NCBI GenBank assembly: GCA_903905505.1
Contig: CAIVGL010000004.1
Location: 1 to 64,000, forward strand
Origin: an uncultured Bacteroidia bacterium
GTDB taxonomy: Bacteria > Bacteroidota > Bacteroidia > Bacteroidales > Prolixibacteraceae
DNA length: 64,000 bases
Direction of reading: 5' to 3'
Every line of letters begins with the position of its first letter. Within the stretch, counting starts at the first letter, position 1. Under the pieces are notes generated by a model. It made no database searches, was not told the DNA's origin, and saw nothing but the letters and a program-made list of their open reading frames with translations. This document shows positions 1-9,232 of the stretch, piece after piece. The translations under genes were made by a program, and so were the position numbers.

Positions 1-429
1 GATGGGTTTCATCTTCGCGACGAAGAGATTATTGTCTTTTATAAAGCAAAAGGTCCAAATAGAACCATTATAACCTCCGATGTTACCCACTATGCCACCC
101 TGCCACCAGGAGAATATAAAAATGATGAGGGAGAAACAATTCAACTCACCAAAGAAGGAATGGTGCGCTTGGCTTCACAGAATGTACTCTACGGCTCGGC
201 ATCCCCATTATCACGAGGCGTTGCGCATATGATAAAAGTTACAGGCTGCTCCTTGGGAGAAGCCATCCAGATGGCGAGTACAAATCCAGCTAAATTATAT
301 GGATGGAAGGATCGCGGAGTTCTTGCCCCAGGCAAACGTGCCGACCTAATTCTATTCGAAGTTGGAGAAAATGACCTAACGATTAAAAAAACCTTTGTGG
401 CTGGAAAATTGGTTTACGAAGCTCAATAA
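1..429 (+). CDS. nagA: N-acetylglucosamine-6-phosphate deacetylase-like amidohydrolase, C-terminal part
   Basis: Open from base 1, so the N-terminus lies outside the window; the ATG at 160 in the ORF track is internal. The visible 142 residues begin DGFHL (the metal/substrate loop of NagA), then TSDVT..ATLPPGEY, the TSD Asp region and LPPG(E/R)Y loop of NagA, and end in the usual MASTNPAKLYG..DRGVLAPGKRADLILF tail of amidohydrolases. NagA removes acetate from GlcNAc-6-P in the cytoplasm. A nagB-like deaminase lies four genes downstream on the same strand, which supports an amino-sugar role. The exact substrate of this copy is inferred. Confidence 0.85.
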   Translation, partial: DGFHLRDEEIIVFYKAKGPNRTIITSDVTHYATLPPGEYKNDEGETIQLTKEGMVRLASQNVLYGSASPLSRGVAHMIKVTGCSLGEAIQMASTNPAKLYGWKDRGVLAPGKRADLILFEVGENDLTIKKTFVAGKLVYEAQ

Positions 430-539
430 CATCTTAAAACATTGAATTTGTGCAACTTAACCTACTGCTTAAAGCAGACGATAAAACTTGAATTCTAATA
501 AAACTAACGAATTATAAACCATAACAAACTAAGTTAACC

Positions 540-1538
540 ATGAAAAGAAAATTAGTATTATCGATATTGCTTGTCGTCCTAGGGGTTATCTCGAGCGATG
601 GGCAAAAGGCACCTACGGGAAATCCAAAAGATTTTAAAATAAAAACCTGTCTTCATTCAGTTAGTTACAGTGGAGCATGGAGAGGCCAGGCCTTGCTCAC
701 CGTTGATCAATTCCTTGTAAAAGCAAAAGAACTGGGGTTTGATGGTGTTGAGCTTGGGACCAAACGACCTCATGTGTCATTAATTGATTATGATGATGCG
801 GCACGTAAGAAACTAAGAGCTCGGATTAAAGAGCTTGGACTCGAATTAGTTTGCCTCGCAGGATACAATGACTTTACTGCAGGCGTGGATAAGGCGGGCA
901 TTCCAAACGTTGAAATTCAGGCTATTTATATTGGAGAACTAGCCCGTTTAGCAAGTGACCTTGGAACCAATATGGTTCGAGTATTCACGGGTTACGAGCG
1001 AACTGGAATACCTTTTGACAAACAGTATGCGCAAGTAGTAGAAGGATTGCAAATGGCTGGAAAAATTGCAGCCAAGTATGGCGTTACACTTGTGGTTCAA
1101 AACCACCACGATATCGCCGTTCATCATGATGTGATGAGATGGCTACTAGATGAAGTAAACCTCCCTAACGTAAAAGCAGGATTCGACTGTTGGGCACCCA
1201 CCATGCAAGGATTATCTAAGGATGAGATTAAAAAGGCCATTTATATCATGAAGCCTGATATTCTCCTTACCACCGTAGCCGATTACGAAAAACTGCCTCG
1301 ATACAGATACGAATCGGGACAAGTCAATTATGTAGAGGAACTTGCTGAAAACCGAATGGTTGCAACTGGCGAAGGTTATCTCGACTACAAAACGTTTATC
1401 TCCACATTAAAAGAGATTGGGTATCAAGGCTACTTCTCATATGAAATGTGTGCCCCATTAAAAGGAGGAGGTAGCATTGAAAATCTTGACAAGAACGCAA
1501 AGGTGTTTCTAAATTATTTAAAACAATTTGAAAAATAA
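540..1538 (+). CDS. Exported sugar phosphate isomerase/epimerase-like TIM-barrel enzyme
   Basis: 332 aa. Residues 1-21 (MKRKLVLSILLVVLGVISSDGQ) form a Sec signal peptide, so the enzyme is probably periplasmic. The rest is an AP-endonuclease-2/xylose-isomerase-like barrel: FDGVELGTKRP, a central VQNHHD (metal His), AGFDCW (metal Asp) and a C-terminal GYFSYEM (metal Glu). Despite the family name, exported members do not act on sugar phosphates; several act on keto-sugars or ketoglycosides. The next gene, 35 bp downstream, is an exported Gfo/Idh oxidoreductase, and such pairs often work in sequence (oxidation, then isomerisation or elimination). Substrate unknown. Confidence 0.8.
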   Translation: MKRKLVLSILLVVLGVISSDGQKAPTGNPKDFKIKTCLHSVSYSGAWRGQALLTVDQFLVKAKELGFDGVELGTKRPHVSLIDYDDAARKKLRARIKELGLELVCLAGYNDFTAGVDKAGIPNVEIQAIYIGELARLASDLGTNMVRVFTGYERTGIPFDKQYAQVVEGLQMAGKIAAKYGVTLVVQNHHDIAVHHDVMRWLLDEVNLPNVKAGFDCWAPTMQGLSKDEIKKAIYIMKPDILLTTVADYEKLPRYRYESGQVNYVEELAENRMVATGEGYLDYKTFISTLKEIGYQGYFSYEMCAPLKGGGSIENLDKNAKVFLNYLKQFEK

Positions 1539-1573
1539 TTCACTCCATAAATTTTCCAAAAAAGAGAATTATC

Positions 1574-2956
1574 ATGACAAAAAGAAGAGACTTTATAAAG
1601 GCTAATATCTTAGGATCTACAGGTATTGCCATCGGCGGGATTGGATTCAGTGCTAAATCATATGGTTCAATTGTAGGAGCCAACGACCGGCTTAATATTG
1701 CCCTTGTCGGATTACGAAGTAGAGGTGCATCTCATTTGGAAGAGTGGTGTACTTTGAAAGACAAGCAAAACATAAGACTGGTAGCCTTGTGTGATACCGA
1801 CTCCCAGTTTTTTGCAGAACGTGCAAAAACAGTATTTGACGCAACTGGGGTTATGCCAACAACAGACTGGGATATGCACAAAATATTAAACAATCCCGAC
1901 ATCCATGCAGTTTCGTTTGCAACACCAAACCACTGGCATGCTTTAGGAACCATCTGGGCTTGTCAAGCTGGGAAACATGTCTATGTTGAAAAACCCGCCT
2001 GTCATAGTATTTTCGAAGGACGAAAAATGATTGAGGCGGCTAGTAAATATAACGTACGCGTTCAAGTTGGCCACCAAGGGCGTTCCTATCAGAATGTCCA
2101 AGAAGCCATGAAATTTTTACATGATGGAGGAATTGGTAAAGTATATATGGCTCGTGGACTTTGTTACAAACCCCGCGAATCATTTGGTATCGCCAAAGAC
2201 AGCACGCCACCTGATACCTTGCAATATGAACGATGGCTGGGTCCCGCCTTATGGCGAGAATACAATGAAAAGAAAAGTCACTATAACTGGCATTGGCATT
2301 GGGATACTGGAAATGGAGACAGTGGCAATCAGGGGGTTCACGAATTCGATTTTGCTCGTTGGGGCCTGAATAAAAATGAACATCCAATCTCTGTTTATTC
2401 AACTGGTGGAATTTATGGCATAACTCCTGATGAGTGCTCTCAACAAACACCAAATACACAAACATCAGTCTTTAAATACAAAGACGGCACTATGCTTGAA
2501 TTCGAAACCAGAGGTCGATATACAAATCGAGAAGGGGGTCAGAACATAGGCATCGGCAATGTATTTTATGGTACGGAAGGATACTTAGAGATGCAGGCTT
2601 GGGAAAATCGCGGTGGTGAATGGCAAGCCTTTCGCAAAAAGGAGAAAGTGCCATTTGCAGGTTCAAACATAAAAGACAAAGAAAAACTTGGCGCAACATT
2701 GTCGGGCCCTGAAAGCACAGAGCATTTTTCAAATTTTATTGATGCCATAAAAGCAGGAAAAAATGATGGACTAAACTGCAACGTGAATGAAGGATTCTAC
2801 TCTGCTGCACTTCCTCATTTGGCGAATATCTCTTACCGTCTTGGCCATGAATTAAAATTCATTCCTGAACAGGAGAAATTTGCTGGCAATCCAGAGGCCG
2901 ACGCCATGCTTAGAAGAAATTACAGAAAGCCTTATGTCATTTCAGATAAAATATAG
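1574..2956 (+). CDS. Tat-exported Gfo/Idh/MocA family NAD(P)-dependent oxidoreductase
   Basis: 460 aa. The N-terminus has KRRDFIK followed by a glycine-rich hydrophobic stretch, a clear twin-arginine signal (about residues 1-30), so the enzyme is exported already folded with cofactor. Rossmann fold from about 41 (NIALVGLRSRG), the family EKP motif at 139-141 with catalytic Lys140, and a GNQGVHEFD segment near 252-259 containing the usual substrate His. Exported members commonly keep a tightly bound nucleotide and oxidise sugar hydroxyls, often at C3. It lies between the TIM-barrel gene and the MFS transporter. Specificity is not readable from sequence. Confidence 0.88.
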   Translation: MTKRRDFIKANILGSTGIAIGGIGFSAKSYGSIVGANDRLNIALVGLRSRGASHLEEWCTLKDKQNIRLVALCDTDSQFFAERAKTVFDATGVMPTTDWDMHKILNNPDIHAVSFATPNHWHALGTIWACQAGKHVYVEKPACHSIFEGRKMIEAASKYNVRVQVGHQGRSYQNVQEAMKFLHDGGIGKVYMARGLCYKPRESFGIAKDSTPPDTLQYERWLGPALWREYNEKKSHYNWHWHWDTGNGDSGNQGVHEFDFARWGLNKNEHPISVYSTGGIYGITPDECSQQTPNTQTSVFKYKDGTMLEFETRGRYTNREGGQNIGIGNVFYGTEGYLEMQAWENRGGEWQAFRKKEKVPFAGSNIKDKEKLGATLSGPESTEHFSNFIDAIKAGKNDGLNCNVNEGFYSAALPHLANISYRLGHELKFIPEQEKFAGNPEADAMLRRNYRKPYVISDKI

Positions 2957-3005
2957 CAGACTAATTTCTTATTTTGGGGACCTGAAACAAACTGAATAAA
3001 ACCAG

Positions 3006-4307
3006 ATGACAGAGCAAAAAAATACTGTTGGCACTTACCGCTATCGCATCTTAGCCTTAGTCTTTATGGCTACGACCATAAATTATTTCGATCGCAGCAT
3101 TATTGGGGTTATGGCGCCAACCTTGCAAAAGCTTTTCGATTGGTCGAATAAGGATTATGCCTTGATCATGGTCTCCTTCAAAGTGGCTTATGGCATTGGC
3201 TTATTGTTTATGGGGAGTATCATTGATCGTTTTGGGACCAAAACTGGTTATACCCTATCTATCGTGATCTGGAGCATTTTTGGAATGTTGCACGCTGCCA
3301 TTCGGCCAGCTTTTAGTCTTATTGGATTTATCACAGCCCGCTTCGGCCTAGGAATTGGGGAATCGGGTAATTTCCCCGCTGCCATCAAGACGGTAGCAGA
3401 ATGGTTTCCTAAACGGGATAGAGCATTTGCAAATGGCATTTTTGACGCCTCCACAAGTGTCGGAGCTATTTTAGCTCCATTTATTGTTGGAGCAATTGTA
3501 ACTGTAGAGGGTAAAAACTGGCAGATTCCCTTTCTATTCACTGGCGTTCTGAGTGCCATATGGATCTATCTCTGGATTAAGTACTATCAAAAACCGGAGG
3601 AGCACCCTCAACTATCGAAAGAGGAATTAAAGTATATAAATAGCGACTCATCCGAGGAAAGCTCAGAAGGAATTCCATGGCTAAAGCTTGTGCCAAAACG
3701 CGAAACCTGGGCATTTGCCTTAACAACAATTACGGATGGTGTTTGGTGGTTCTACCTCTTCTGGGGAGCTAAATTCTTAGCCGAACAGTTTGGGGTCGAC
3801 ATCAATAACATAGGTCCACCATTCTTGGTGATCTTCATCATGGCTGACATAGGATCGCTTCTGGGTGGCTATACCTCGGGTGCATTGATAAAAAAAGGGT
3901 GGTCCATTAACAAGGCGAGAAAAATTACCATGCTAATTTGCGCCATCATCATTTTACCCGTGGCCTTTGTCCCTGTCATAACAAGCAAATGGCTTGCGGT
4001 ATTCCTAATCGGTCTTGGAGCAGCAGGTCATCAATCATGGTCTATCAATGGCTATACCTTAGTGCCAGACGTGTTTCCAAAAAAAGCTGTTGCCTCCGTA
4101 ATCGGCATCGGTAAAATGGTGGGCGTTGTGGTAGCCGTAATTGCCGATCTCGCACTGGGAGCCGTATTAGACAAAGCTGGCAATACAGGCTATTTCTGGG
4201 CCTTTATCATTGCAGGACTCTCCTACCTAACTATTTTAGGTTTTGTCCACCTATTGATGCCTAAGATGACGCCGATGGACGATAATTTAGATTATATTAA
4301 AGCATAA
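3006..4307 (+). CDS. MFS transporter, anion:cation symporter (ACS/ExuT-like) family
   Basis: 433 aa with about 12 hydrophobic segments. The N-terminal INYFDRSIIGVMAPTLQ and the GIGESGNFPAAIKTVAEWFPKRDRA loop are signatures of the ACS branch of the major facilitator superfamily (hexuronate, galactonate and related acid transporters). It probably brings the product of the periplasmic enzymes across the inner membrane to the cytoplasmic NagA/NagB-like enzymes. It starts 49 bp after the oxidoreductase and ends 17 bp before the deaminase start, so it is part of the same transcript. An acidic or oxidised sugar substrate is an inference from family membership. Confidence 0.88.
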   Translation: MTEQKNTVGTYRYRILALVFMATTINYFDRSIIGVMAPTLQKLFDWSNKDYALIMVSFKVAYGIGLLFMGSIIDRFGTKTGYTLSIVIWSIFGMLHAAIRPAFSLIGFITARFGLGIGESGNFPAAIKTVAEWFPKRDRAFANGIFDASTSVGAILAPFIVGAIVTVEGKNWQIPFLFTGVLSAIWIYLWIKYYQKPEEHPQLSKEELKYINSDSSEESSEGIPWLKLVPKRETWAFALTTITDGVWWFYLFWGAKFLAEQFGVDINNIGPPFLVIFIMADIGSLLGGYTSGALIKKGWSINKARKITMLICAIIILPVAFVPVITSKWLAVFLIGLGAAGHQSWSINGYTLVPDVFPKKAVASVIGIGKMVGVVVAVIADLALGAVLDKAGNTGYFWAFIIAGLSYLTILGFVHLLMPKMTPMDDNLDYIKA

Positions 4308-4324
4308 AATAATTGATTCAACAG

Positions 4325-5059
4325 ATGGAGATAATCATCTCAGATACAAAACAAGAACTTGGTTTAAAAGCGGCCCAAGCTGGAGCCGCACGAATCCGTG
4401 AGGCTATCAAGGCGCGTGGAGAAGCGAATATCATTGTGGCAACTGGAGCATCACAATTCGAGATGTTACAGGAGCTCGTCAAAGAAGATATCAATTGGTC
4501 TGTCGTTACTGCTTTTCACCTCGATGAATACATTGGGATCAATGAGCAGCACCCCGCTTCATTCCGGAAATACCTAAAGGAACGATTTGCTGATTTGGTC
4601 CGACCAAAAGTATTTAACTATGTAAATGGTGATATTGATCCCCATCAAGAGTGTCAGCGATTAGGTAAGGTAATCCAATCTTCTCCTATTGATGTCGCTT
4701 TTGTAGGTATTGGGGAGAATGGCCACTTGGCGTTCAATGATCCCCCCGCTGATTTCCAAACAGAGGAAGCTTATCTTGTAGTTGAATTAAACGAGGCCTG
4801 TCGCAAACAGCAACTTGGCGAAGGCTGGTTTAAAACTCTTGAAGATGTACCACAACGTGCTATTAGCATGTCGATTAAGCAGATTTTAAAATCAAAATTT
4901 ATTGTTTGCAGTGTGCCAGACCAGCGAAAAGCGCAGGCGGTATTTGACACTGTAACTTGTGAAATTTCACCCCTTCATCCGGCTTCGATACTTCGAAACC
5001 ATCCCCATACGATGCTCTACCTAGATCATGAAGCTGCATCATTACTGAAGAATTCTTAA
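4325..5059 (+). CDS. nagB: Glucosamine-6-phosphate deaminase-like protein
   Basis: 244 aa from ATG 4325; the ORF-track start at 4313 is a TTG four codons earlier and has no better context. NagB family motifs: FHLDEYIGI (with the general-base Asp), [14 protein letters not shown] (active-site loop with the ring-opening His; the Glu usual in FNEP is Asp here) and a C-terminal HPASILRNH. NagB converts glucosamine-6-P to fructose-6-P and ammonia in the cytoplasm. Together with the nagA end at base 1 it makes an amino-sugar catabolic pair. The FNDPP variant occurs in NagB-like paralogues, so a modified amino-sugar phosphate is possible. Confidence 0.82.
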   Translation: MEIIISDTKQELGLKAAQAGAARIREAIKARGEANIIVATGASQFEMLQELVKEDINWSVVTAFHLDEYIGINEQHPASFRKYLKERFADLVRPKVFNYVNGDIDPHQECQRLGKVIQSSPIDVAFVGIGENGHLAFNDPPADFQTEEAYLVVELNEACRKQQLGEGWFKTLEDVPQRAISMSIKQILKSKFIVCSVPDQRKAQAVFDTVTCEISPLHPASILRNHPHTMLYLDHEAASLLKNS

Positions 5060-5086
5060 CTTGTAATAAATCAAACTCTCTATAAC

Positions 5087-7342
5087 GTGAAAACAAATTT
5101 TTCTAGACTACTAACCTTCGGATTTTTTTCAATCTTAATTTGTGCCTTTGCACCTGTTCCTGAAAAAAAATCAAACCTTGATTATGTCGATCCTTATATT
5201 GGAGGAATGGGTCATCTCCTTCACCCAACTAGGCCAAATGTGCAATTGCCGAACCAGATGATTCGGATGCACCCCATGCGGGCTGACTTTCTAGATGATC
5301 AGATTAGCTCCTTTCCCTTATCGATGATCTCCCATCGGGCAGGCGAGCTTTTTGGCGTTCTTCCTGGTACAGGTAAACCCTATCCCGGCAAGTGGAAAGA
5401 GCGTCAGACGTACGATCATGATCTTGAGATTGTGCGACCTTACTTTTTCTCAACCTATCTGATTGATGAAGATATTAAAACGGAGTTTGCGCCAGGTAAT
5501 AAAGTAGGATTTTTCCGTTTTACCTTTCCATCCAAGAGCAATAAAACACTGCGATTCCAGATTAACCAGGAAGGTCATTGGGAGTTTTTAGCAAACAACA
5601 GCTTGGTTGGAGAAGAACAATTTTTTGGGATGAAAGCCTATGTTTATGGCGAATTTAATCAGAAAGGTTCCGCTCTACTTAAGAGTGAGCCGCGATTTAT
5701 CAAAAAAACGAATAAAACTCGGCAGGAACCAACAGCTTGGATTGAGTTCTCAAAAGATGAGTCGAAACCGGTCGAATTTAAATATGCGATCTCCTTTATC
5801 AGTGTTGAACAAGCAAAAGCAAATCTGAAAAATGAGTTGTCAAATTGGGATTTTGACGGACTAAAAAATAAGGGTGAGCAGGTATGGGCTGAAACCATGA
5901 ATCAAATTGAGGTTAAGGGTGCTACAGAAGCTCAGCGCCGAACTTTTTACACCTCGCTTTACCGCACCTACGAACGGATGGTAAACATAAACGAATATGG
6001 TCATTACTATAGTTCTTATGATAAGAAAGTTCATGCCACAGACCGTGATTTTTTCATCGACGACTGGGTCTGGGATACCTATCTAGCCAATCATCCTCTG
6101 CGCATGATGCTTCAGCCAAAGAAAGAATCAGATATGCTTAATTCATATACCCAGATGTATGAACAGTCAGGATGGATGCCTCAGTTTCCGCTTCTTCATA
6201 TCGATAACCCAGCGATGAATGGCTTCCATTCGACGATTGTATTTCTAGATGCGTATCGAAAAGGGATTAAGGGGTATAACGTAGAGAAAGCCTATGAAGG
6301 AATTCGAAAAAACGGTTACGAAGCGACCTTGCTACCCTGGAGAAATGGAATCAGATGTTCTTTAGACACTTTTTATCGGGAGAAAGGGTTCTACCCTGCC
6401 TTAACGCCTGGCGAAGTTGAGACCGTGAAAGAGGTAGACAGCTTTGAGAAGCGCCAGAGTGTCGCAATTACGCTTGGAGCTAGCTATGACGACTGGGCAC
6501 TTTCTGAAATGGCTAAAGAGCTAGGACATAAGAAAGACCAAGATTATTTCCACAAACAATCAACGAATTACCGCAATCTTTACCGTCCTGAAAAGACATT
6601 AATGTGGCCGAAGAATGCCAAAGGCGAATGGATTGAGATTGACCCAAAATTTGATGGTGGTCCTGGAGGACGTGATTATTACGATGAAAATAACGGATAT
6701 ACCTATCAATGGCAAGTTCAAGAAGATATCCATGGGCTGGTTAAGCTGATGGGTGGACGGGAGAAGTTCACCGCTAACCTCGATCAACTCTTTCGGGAAG
6801 ATCTTGGACGCTCAAAATTTCAGTTCTGGGCTAAATTTGCTGATGCTACAGGTATGGTAGGTCAATATTCGATGGGTAACGAACCAAGTTTTCATATCCC
6901 ATGGCTGTATAATTATGCAGGCGAACCATGGAAAGTACAAAAAAGAGTGCGGTTCTTACTTGACGTGTGGTTTCAAGATAATATTTTTGGAATCCCTGGG
7001 GATGAAGATGGTGGAGGAATGACCGCCTTTGTAGTCTTTGCTTCAATGGGTTTCTACCCTGTAACCCCCGGATTGCCAATCTATAATATTGGAAGTCCAG
7101 TCTTTGAAGAGGTTAAAATAAAACAAACCAACGGTAAAACGTTTACAATCAAAGCGCATAATTATGCAAAGGGGAATAAATACATTCAATCGGCAAAATT
7201 AAATGGACAACCCTTGAACAAGCCATGGTTCACCCATGCCGAGCTTTTAAATGGAGCAACGATCGAGTTAGAGATGGGAGCTTATCCAAATAAGAAATGG
7301 GGTGCTTCAGTTGATGCAGCTCCACCTTCATCAATTGAATAG
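5087..7342 (+). CDS. GH92-family glycoside hydrolase (alpha-mannosidase-like), exported
   Basis: 751 aa from a GTG start (atg-free gap after nagB; the signal peptide KTNFSRLLTFGFFSILICAFAP follows directly). The N-terminal DYVDPYIGGMGH matches the VDPFIGTGG opening of GH92, and the C-terminal half has GNEPSFHIPWLYNYAGEPW, GIPGDEDGGGMTAFVVFASMGFYP and YNIGSPVFE, the catalytic core of the family. GH92 enzymes are mostly calcium-dependent exo-alpha-mannosidases trimming N-glycans. The N-terminal domain departs from the consensus (LLHPTRPNVQLPNQM), so the glycone may differ. Length is normal for the family. It lies in the amino-sugar cluster, consistent with glycan breakdown in the periplasm. Confidence 0.85.
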   Translation: MKTNFSRLLTFGFFSILICAFAPVPEKKSNLDYVDPYIGGMGHLLHPTRPNVQLPNQMIRMHPMRADFLDDQISSFPLSMISHRAGELFGVLPGTGKPYPGKWKERQTYDHDLEIVRPYFFSTYLIDEDIKTEFAPGNKVGFFRFTFPSKSNKTLRFQINQEGHWEFLANNSLVGEEQFFGMKAYVYGEFNQKGSALLKSEPRFIKKTNKTRQEPTAWIEFSKDESKPVEFKYAISFISVEQAKANLKNELSNWDFDGLKNKGEQVWAETMNQIEVKGATEAQRRTFYTSLYRTYERMVNINEYGHYYSSYDKKVHATDRDFFIDDWVWDTYLANHPLRMMLQPKKESDMLNSYTQMYEQSGWMPQFPLLHIDNPAMNGFHSTIVFLDAYRKGIKGYNVEKAYEGIRKNGYEATLLPWRNGIRCSLDTFYREKGFYPALTPGEVETVKEVDSFEKRQSVAITLGASYDDWALSEMAKELGHKKDQDYFHKQSTNYRNLYRPEKTLMWPKNAKGEWIEIDPKFDGGPGGRDYYDENNGYTYQWQVQEDIHGLVKLMGGREKFTANLDQLFREDLGRSKFQFWAKFADATGMVGQYSMGNEPSFHIPWLYNYAGEPWKVQKRVRFLLDVWFQDNIFGIPGDEDGGGMTAFVVFASMGFYPVTPGLPIYNIGSPVFEEVKIKQTNGKTFTIKAHNYAKGNKYIQSAKLNGQPLNKPWFTHAELLNGATIELEMGAYPNKKWGASVDAAPPSSIE

Positions 7343-7371
7343 GACAACAATTATTCTGATGAATAAGTAAA

Positions 7372-9159
7372 ATGAGAAATAACCGTAGAGATTTCCTAAA
7401 AAAAGGAGCCCTAACAGGTCTGATACTTTCAGGGGCTGGACTATCGAACACGCACCTTTTAGCTCACCAGAGTCATGAAGAGACGCTAAGGGATTGCCCA
7501 ATTTCTGCTGAATTATTTTATCAATCAATTCATTTTAATCCTGATGAAGCTCCAGGGGAACTCCCCTTGAATGCGATTAAAATATTTTATCGTATACTGC
7601 AAGAGAGAACCGGAATTGAGTTTAATAATCGATCTGAAAATAGCCTAACCATTCGTCTGGTTGAAAACCCTGGAAGTTTACCGGAAGAGGGATTTCGAAT
7701 AGATCGAATAACGGAGCACCTAATCACGATTACGGCGAGTAATGAGAATGGGATCTTATATGGATTAGGAAAATTATTGCATAACTCATCTAGCACCGAA
7801 AAAGGGTTTAAACCAGGAAAATGGGAAGGTCTCTCTGCCCCTGAGAAGAAACAACGGAATATCTATTTCGCCACCCACTTTAATAATTTTTACCACACTG
7901 CTCCAATTCAAAAAGTTGTCAATTACATTGAAGAGTTAGCATTCTGGGGTTACAACACCATTGAAGTGTGGTTCGACATGCATGGCTTTGAGGGGATCAA
8001 TGATCCCAAAGCTAAGAAGATGCTGGAAAGGCTTGCTTTAATTTTGCGTGCAGGCAAAGGTGCAGGGATGAAGGTCGCGATCTGTATGCTTGCGAATGAA
8101 GGATATAATTCGACGCCAATCCCCTTACGTGCGACCGAGCCCAAACAGATCAAATTAAGGGGACGATATGGAGTCGAAATTTGTCCTTCCAAGCCTGGAG
8201 GGACCGAATTAATCATGCAGCAGGCTGAAGAAGAATTTGATGCTTTTAAAAATCTTGGTGTAACATTAGACTTATTAATTCTTTGGCCCTATGATCAAGG
8301 AGGTTGCGGATGCGATCAATGTATTCCATGGGGATCTAATGGCTATTTAAACTTATCGCGCAAGATTAGCAACTTGGCACGTCGGAAGATTCCCGCCATA
8401 AAAATTGTGCTTTCGACCTGGCTCTTTGATTGTGTTGAAGACGAAGGAGAATGGAAAGGGCTAACCAAAACCTTCCAGAACGAGAAGCCATTTGTGGACT
8501 ATATCCAAGCAGATTCGCATGAAAAGTTCCCTAAGTATCTGAATCAGAATAGAGTCCCTGGAGGACTACCATTACTAAATTTCCCGGAAATTAGCATGTG
8601 GAACTCATGGCCATGGGGCGGCTTTGGGGCCAATCCGCTTCCACAAAGGTTTCAAATGTTATGGAATGAAGTTAAAGGAAGAGTCGCAGGTGGAGCACCC
8701 TATTCAGAAGGAATTTTCGAGGATCTGAATAAAGTGATCTACAGTCAATTTTATTGGACCGCAGATCGAAGTGCTGCAGACATACTCAAGGAGTATCTCT
8801 CCTTTGAATTTTCTCCTGCTGACCCAGAACTGATTATTGAAGCCATTGAAATTCTTGAAAAAAATCATGGACTACAAGCACATTCCCATGCTGGGAGTGG
8901 CACAATCATAAAGGTTCCAAAAAATGATTTTGGAGCTAAAAGAGCGTATGAGATCTTACAAACCGCGAATGATCAGCTTCCCGATCAGGTAAAAAGAGGA
9001 TGGCGATGGAGGATATTATTCCTACGTGCGATGTTTGACTATGAATTACGAGTTAGCCAAGGAGTTCAGACAGAAAAAATAAAGGGTGGATTCTTGGAGC
9101 TTACTGCTTTATATTATGCCGATCAAGCAGATCCATCAGTCCATCCACCCAGAGATTAA
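7372..9159 (+). CDS. Tat-exported glycosidase-like protein (hexosaminidase domain-2 fold plus TIM barrel)
   Basis: 595 aa. Starts NNRRDFLKKGALTGLILSGAG, a strong twin-arginine signal. Residues about 45-140 (IKIFYRILQERTGIEF...ENGILYGLGKLL) look like the alpha/beta domain found before the catalytic barrel in GH20 hexosaminidases and alpha-glucuronidases. A barrel-like part follows (YNTIEVWFDMHGFEG) with an unusual GGCGCDQC cluster near 310 that could bind a metal, as seen in some DUF4838-type proteins. I do not see a certain catalytic pair. Last gene of the cluster, followed by a bidirectional terminator. Function: probable exo-glycosidase or glycan-binding enzyme; substrate unknown. Confidence 0.6.
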   Translation: MRNNRRDFLKKGALTGLILSGAGLSNTHLLAHQSHEETLRDCPISAELFYQSIHFNPDEAPGELPLNAIKIFYRILQERTGIEFNNRSENSLTIRLVENPGSLPEEGFRIDRITEHLITITASNENGILYGLGKLLHNSSSTEKGFKPGKWEGLSAPEKKQRNIYFATHFNNFYHTAPIQKVVNYIEELAFWGYNTIEVWFDMHGFEGINDPKAKKMLERLALILRAGKGAGMKVAICMLANEGYNSTPIPLRATEPKQIKLRGRYGVEICPSKPGGTELIMQQAEEEFDAFKNLGVTLDLLILWPYDQGGCGCDQCIPWGSNGYLNLSRKISNLARRKIPAIKIVLSTWLFDCVEDEGEWKGLTKTFQNEKPFVDYIQADSHEKFPKYLNQNRVPGGLPLLNFPEISMWNSWPWGGFGANPLPQRFQMLWNEVKGRVAGGAPYSEGIFEDLNKVIYSQFYWTADRSAADILKEYLSFEFSPADPELIIEAIEILEKNHGLQAHSHAGSGTIIKVPKNDFGAKRAYEILQTANDQLPDQVKRGWRWRILFLRAMFDYELRVSQGVQTEKIKGGFLELTALYYADQADPSVHPPRD

Positions 9160-9174
9160 ACTTCTGACTAAAAC

Positions 9175-9210
9175 AAAAAAGCTAGAAAGGGATTCTTTCT
9201 AGCTTTTTTT
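9175..9210. terminator. Bidirectional rho-independent terminator
   Basis: A run of A, the perfect 9-bp stem GCTAGAAAG/CTTTCTAGC around the loop GGATT, then seven T. It works for the plus-strand catabolic cluster and, read on the other strand, for the end of infB. Confidence 0.9.
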
Positions 9211-9232
9211 ATCTAATAATGTATTTTAGGTA

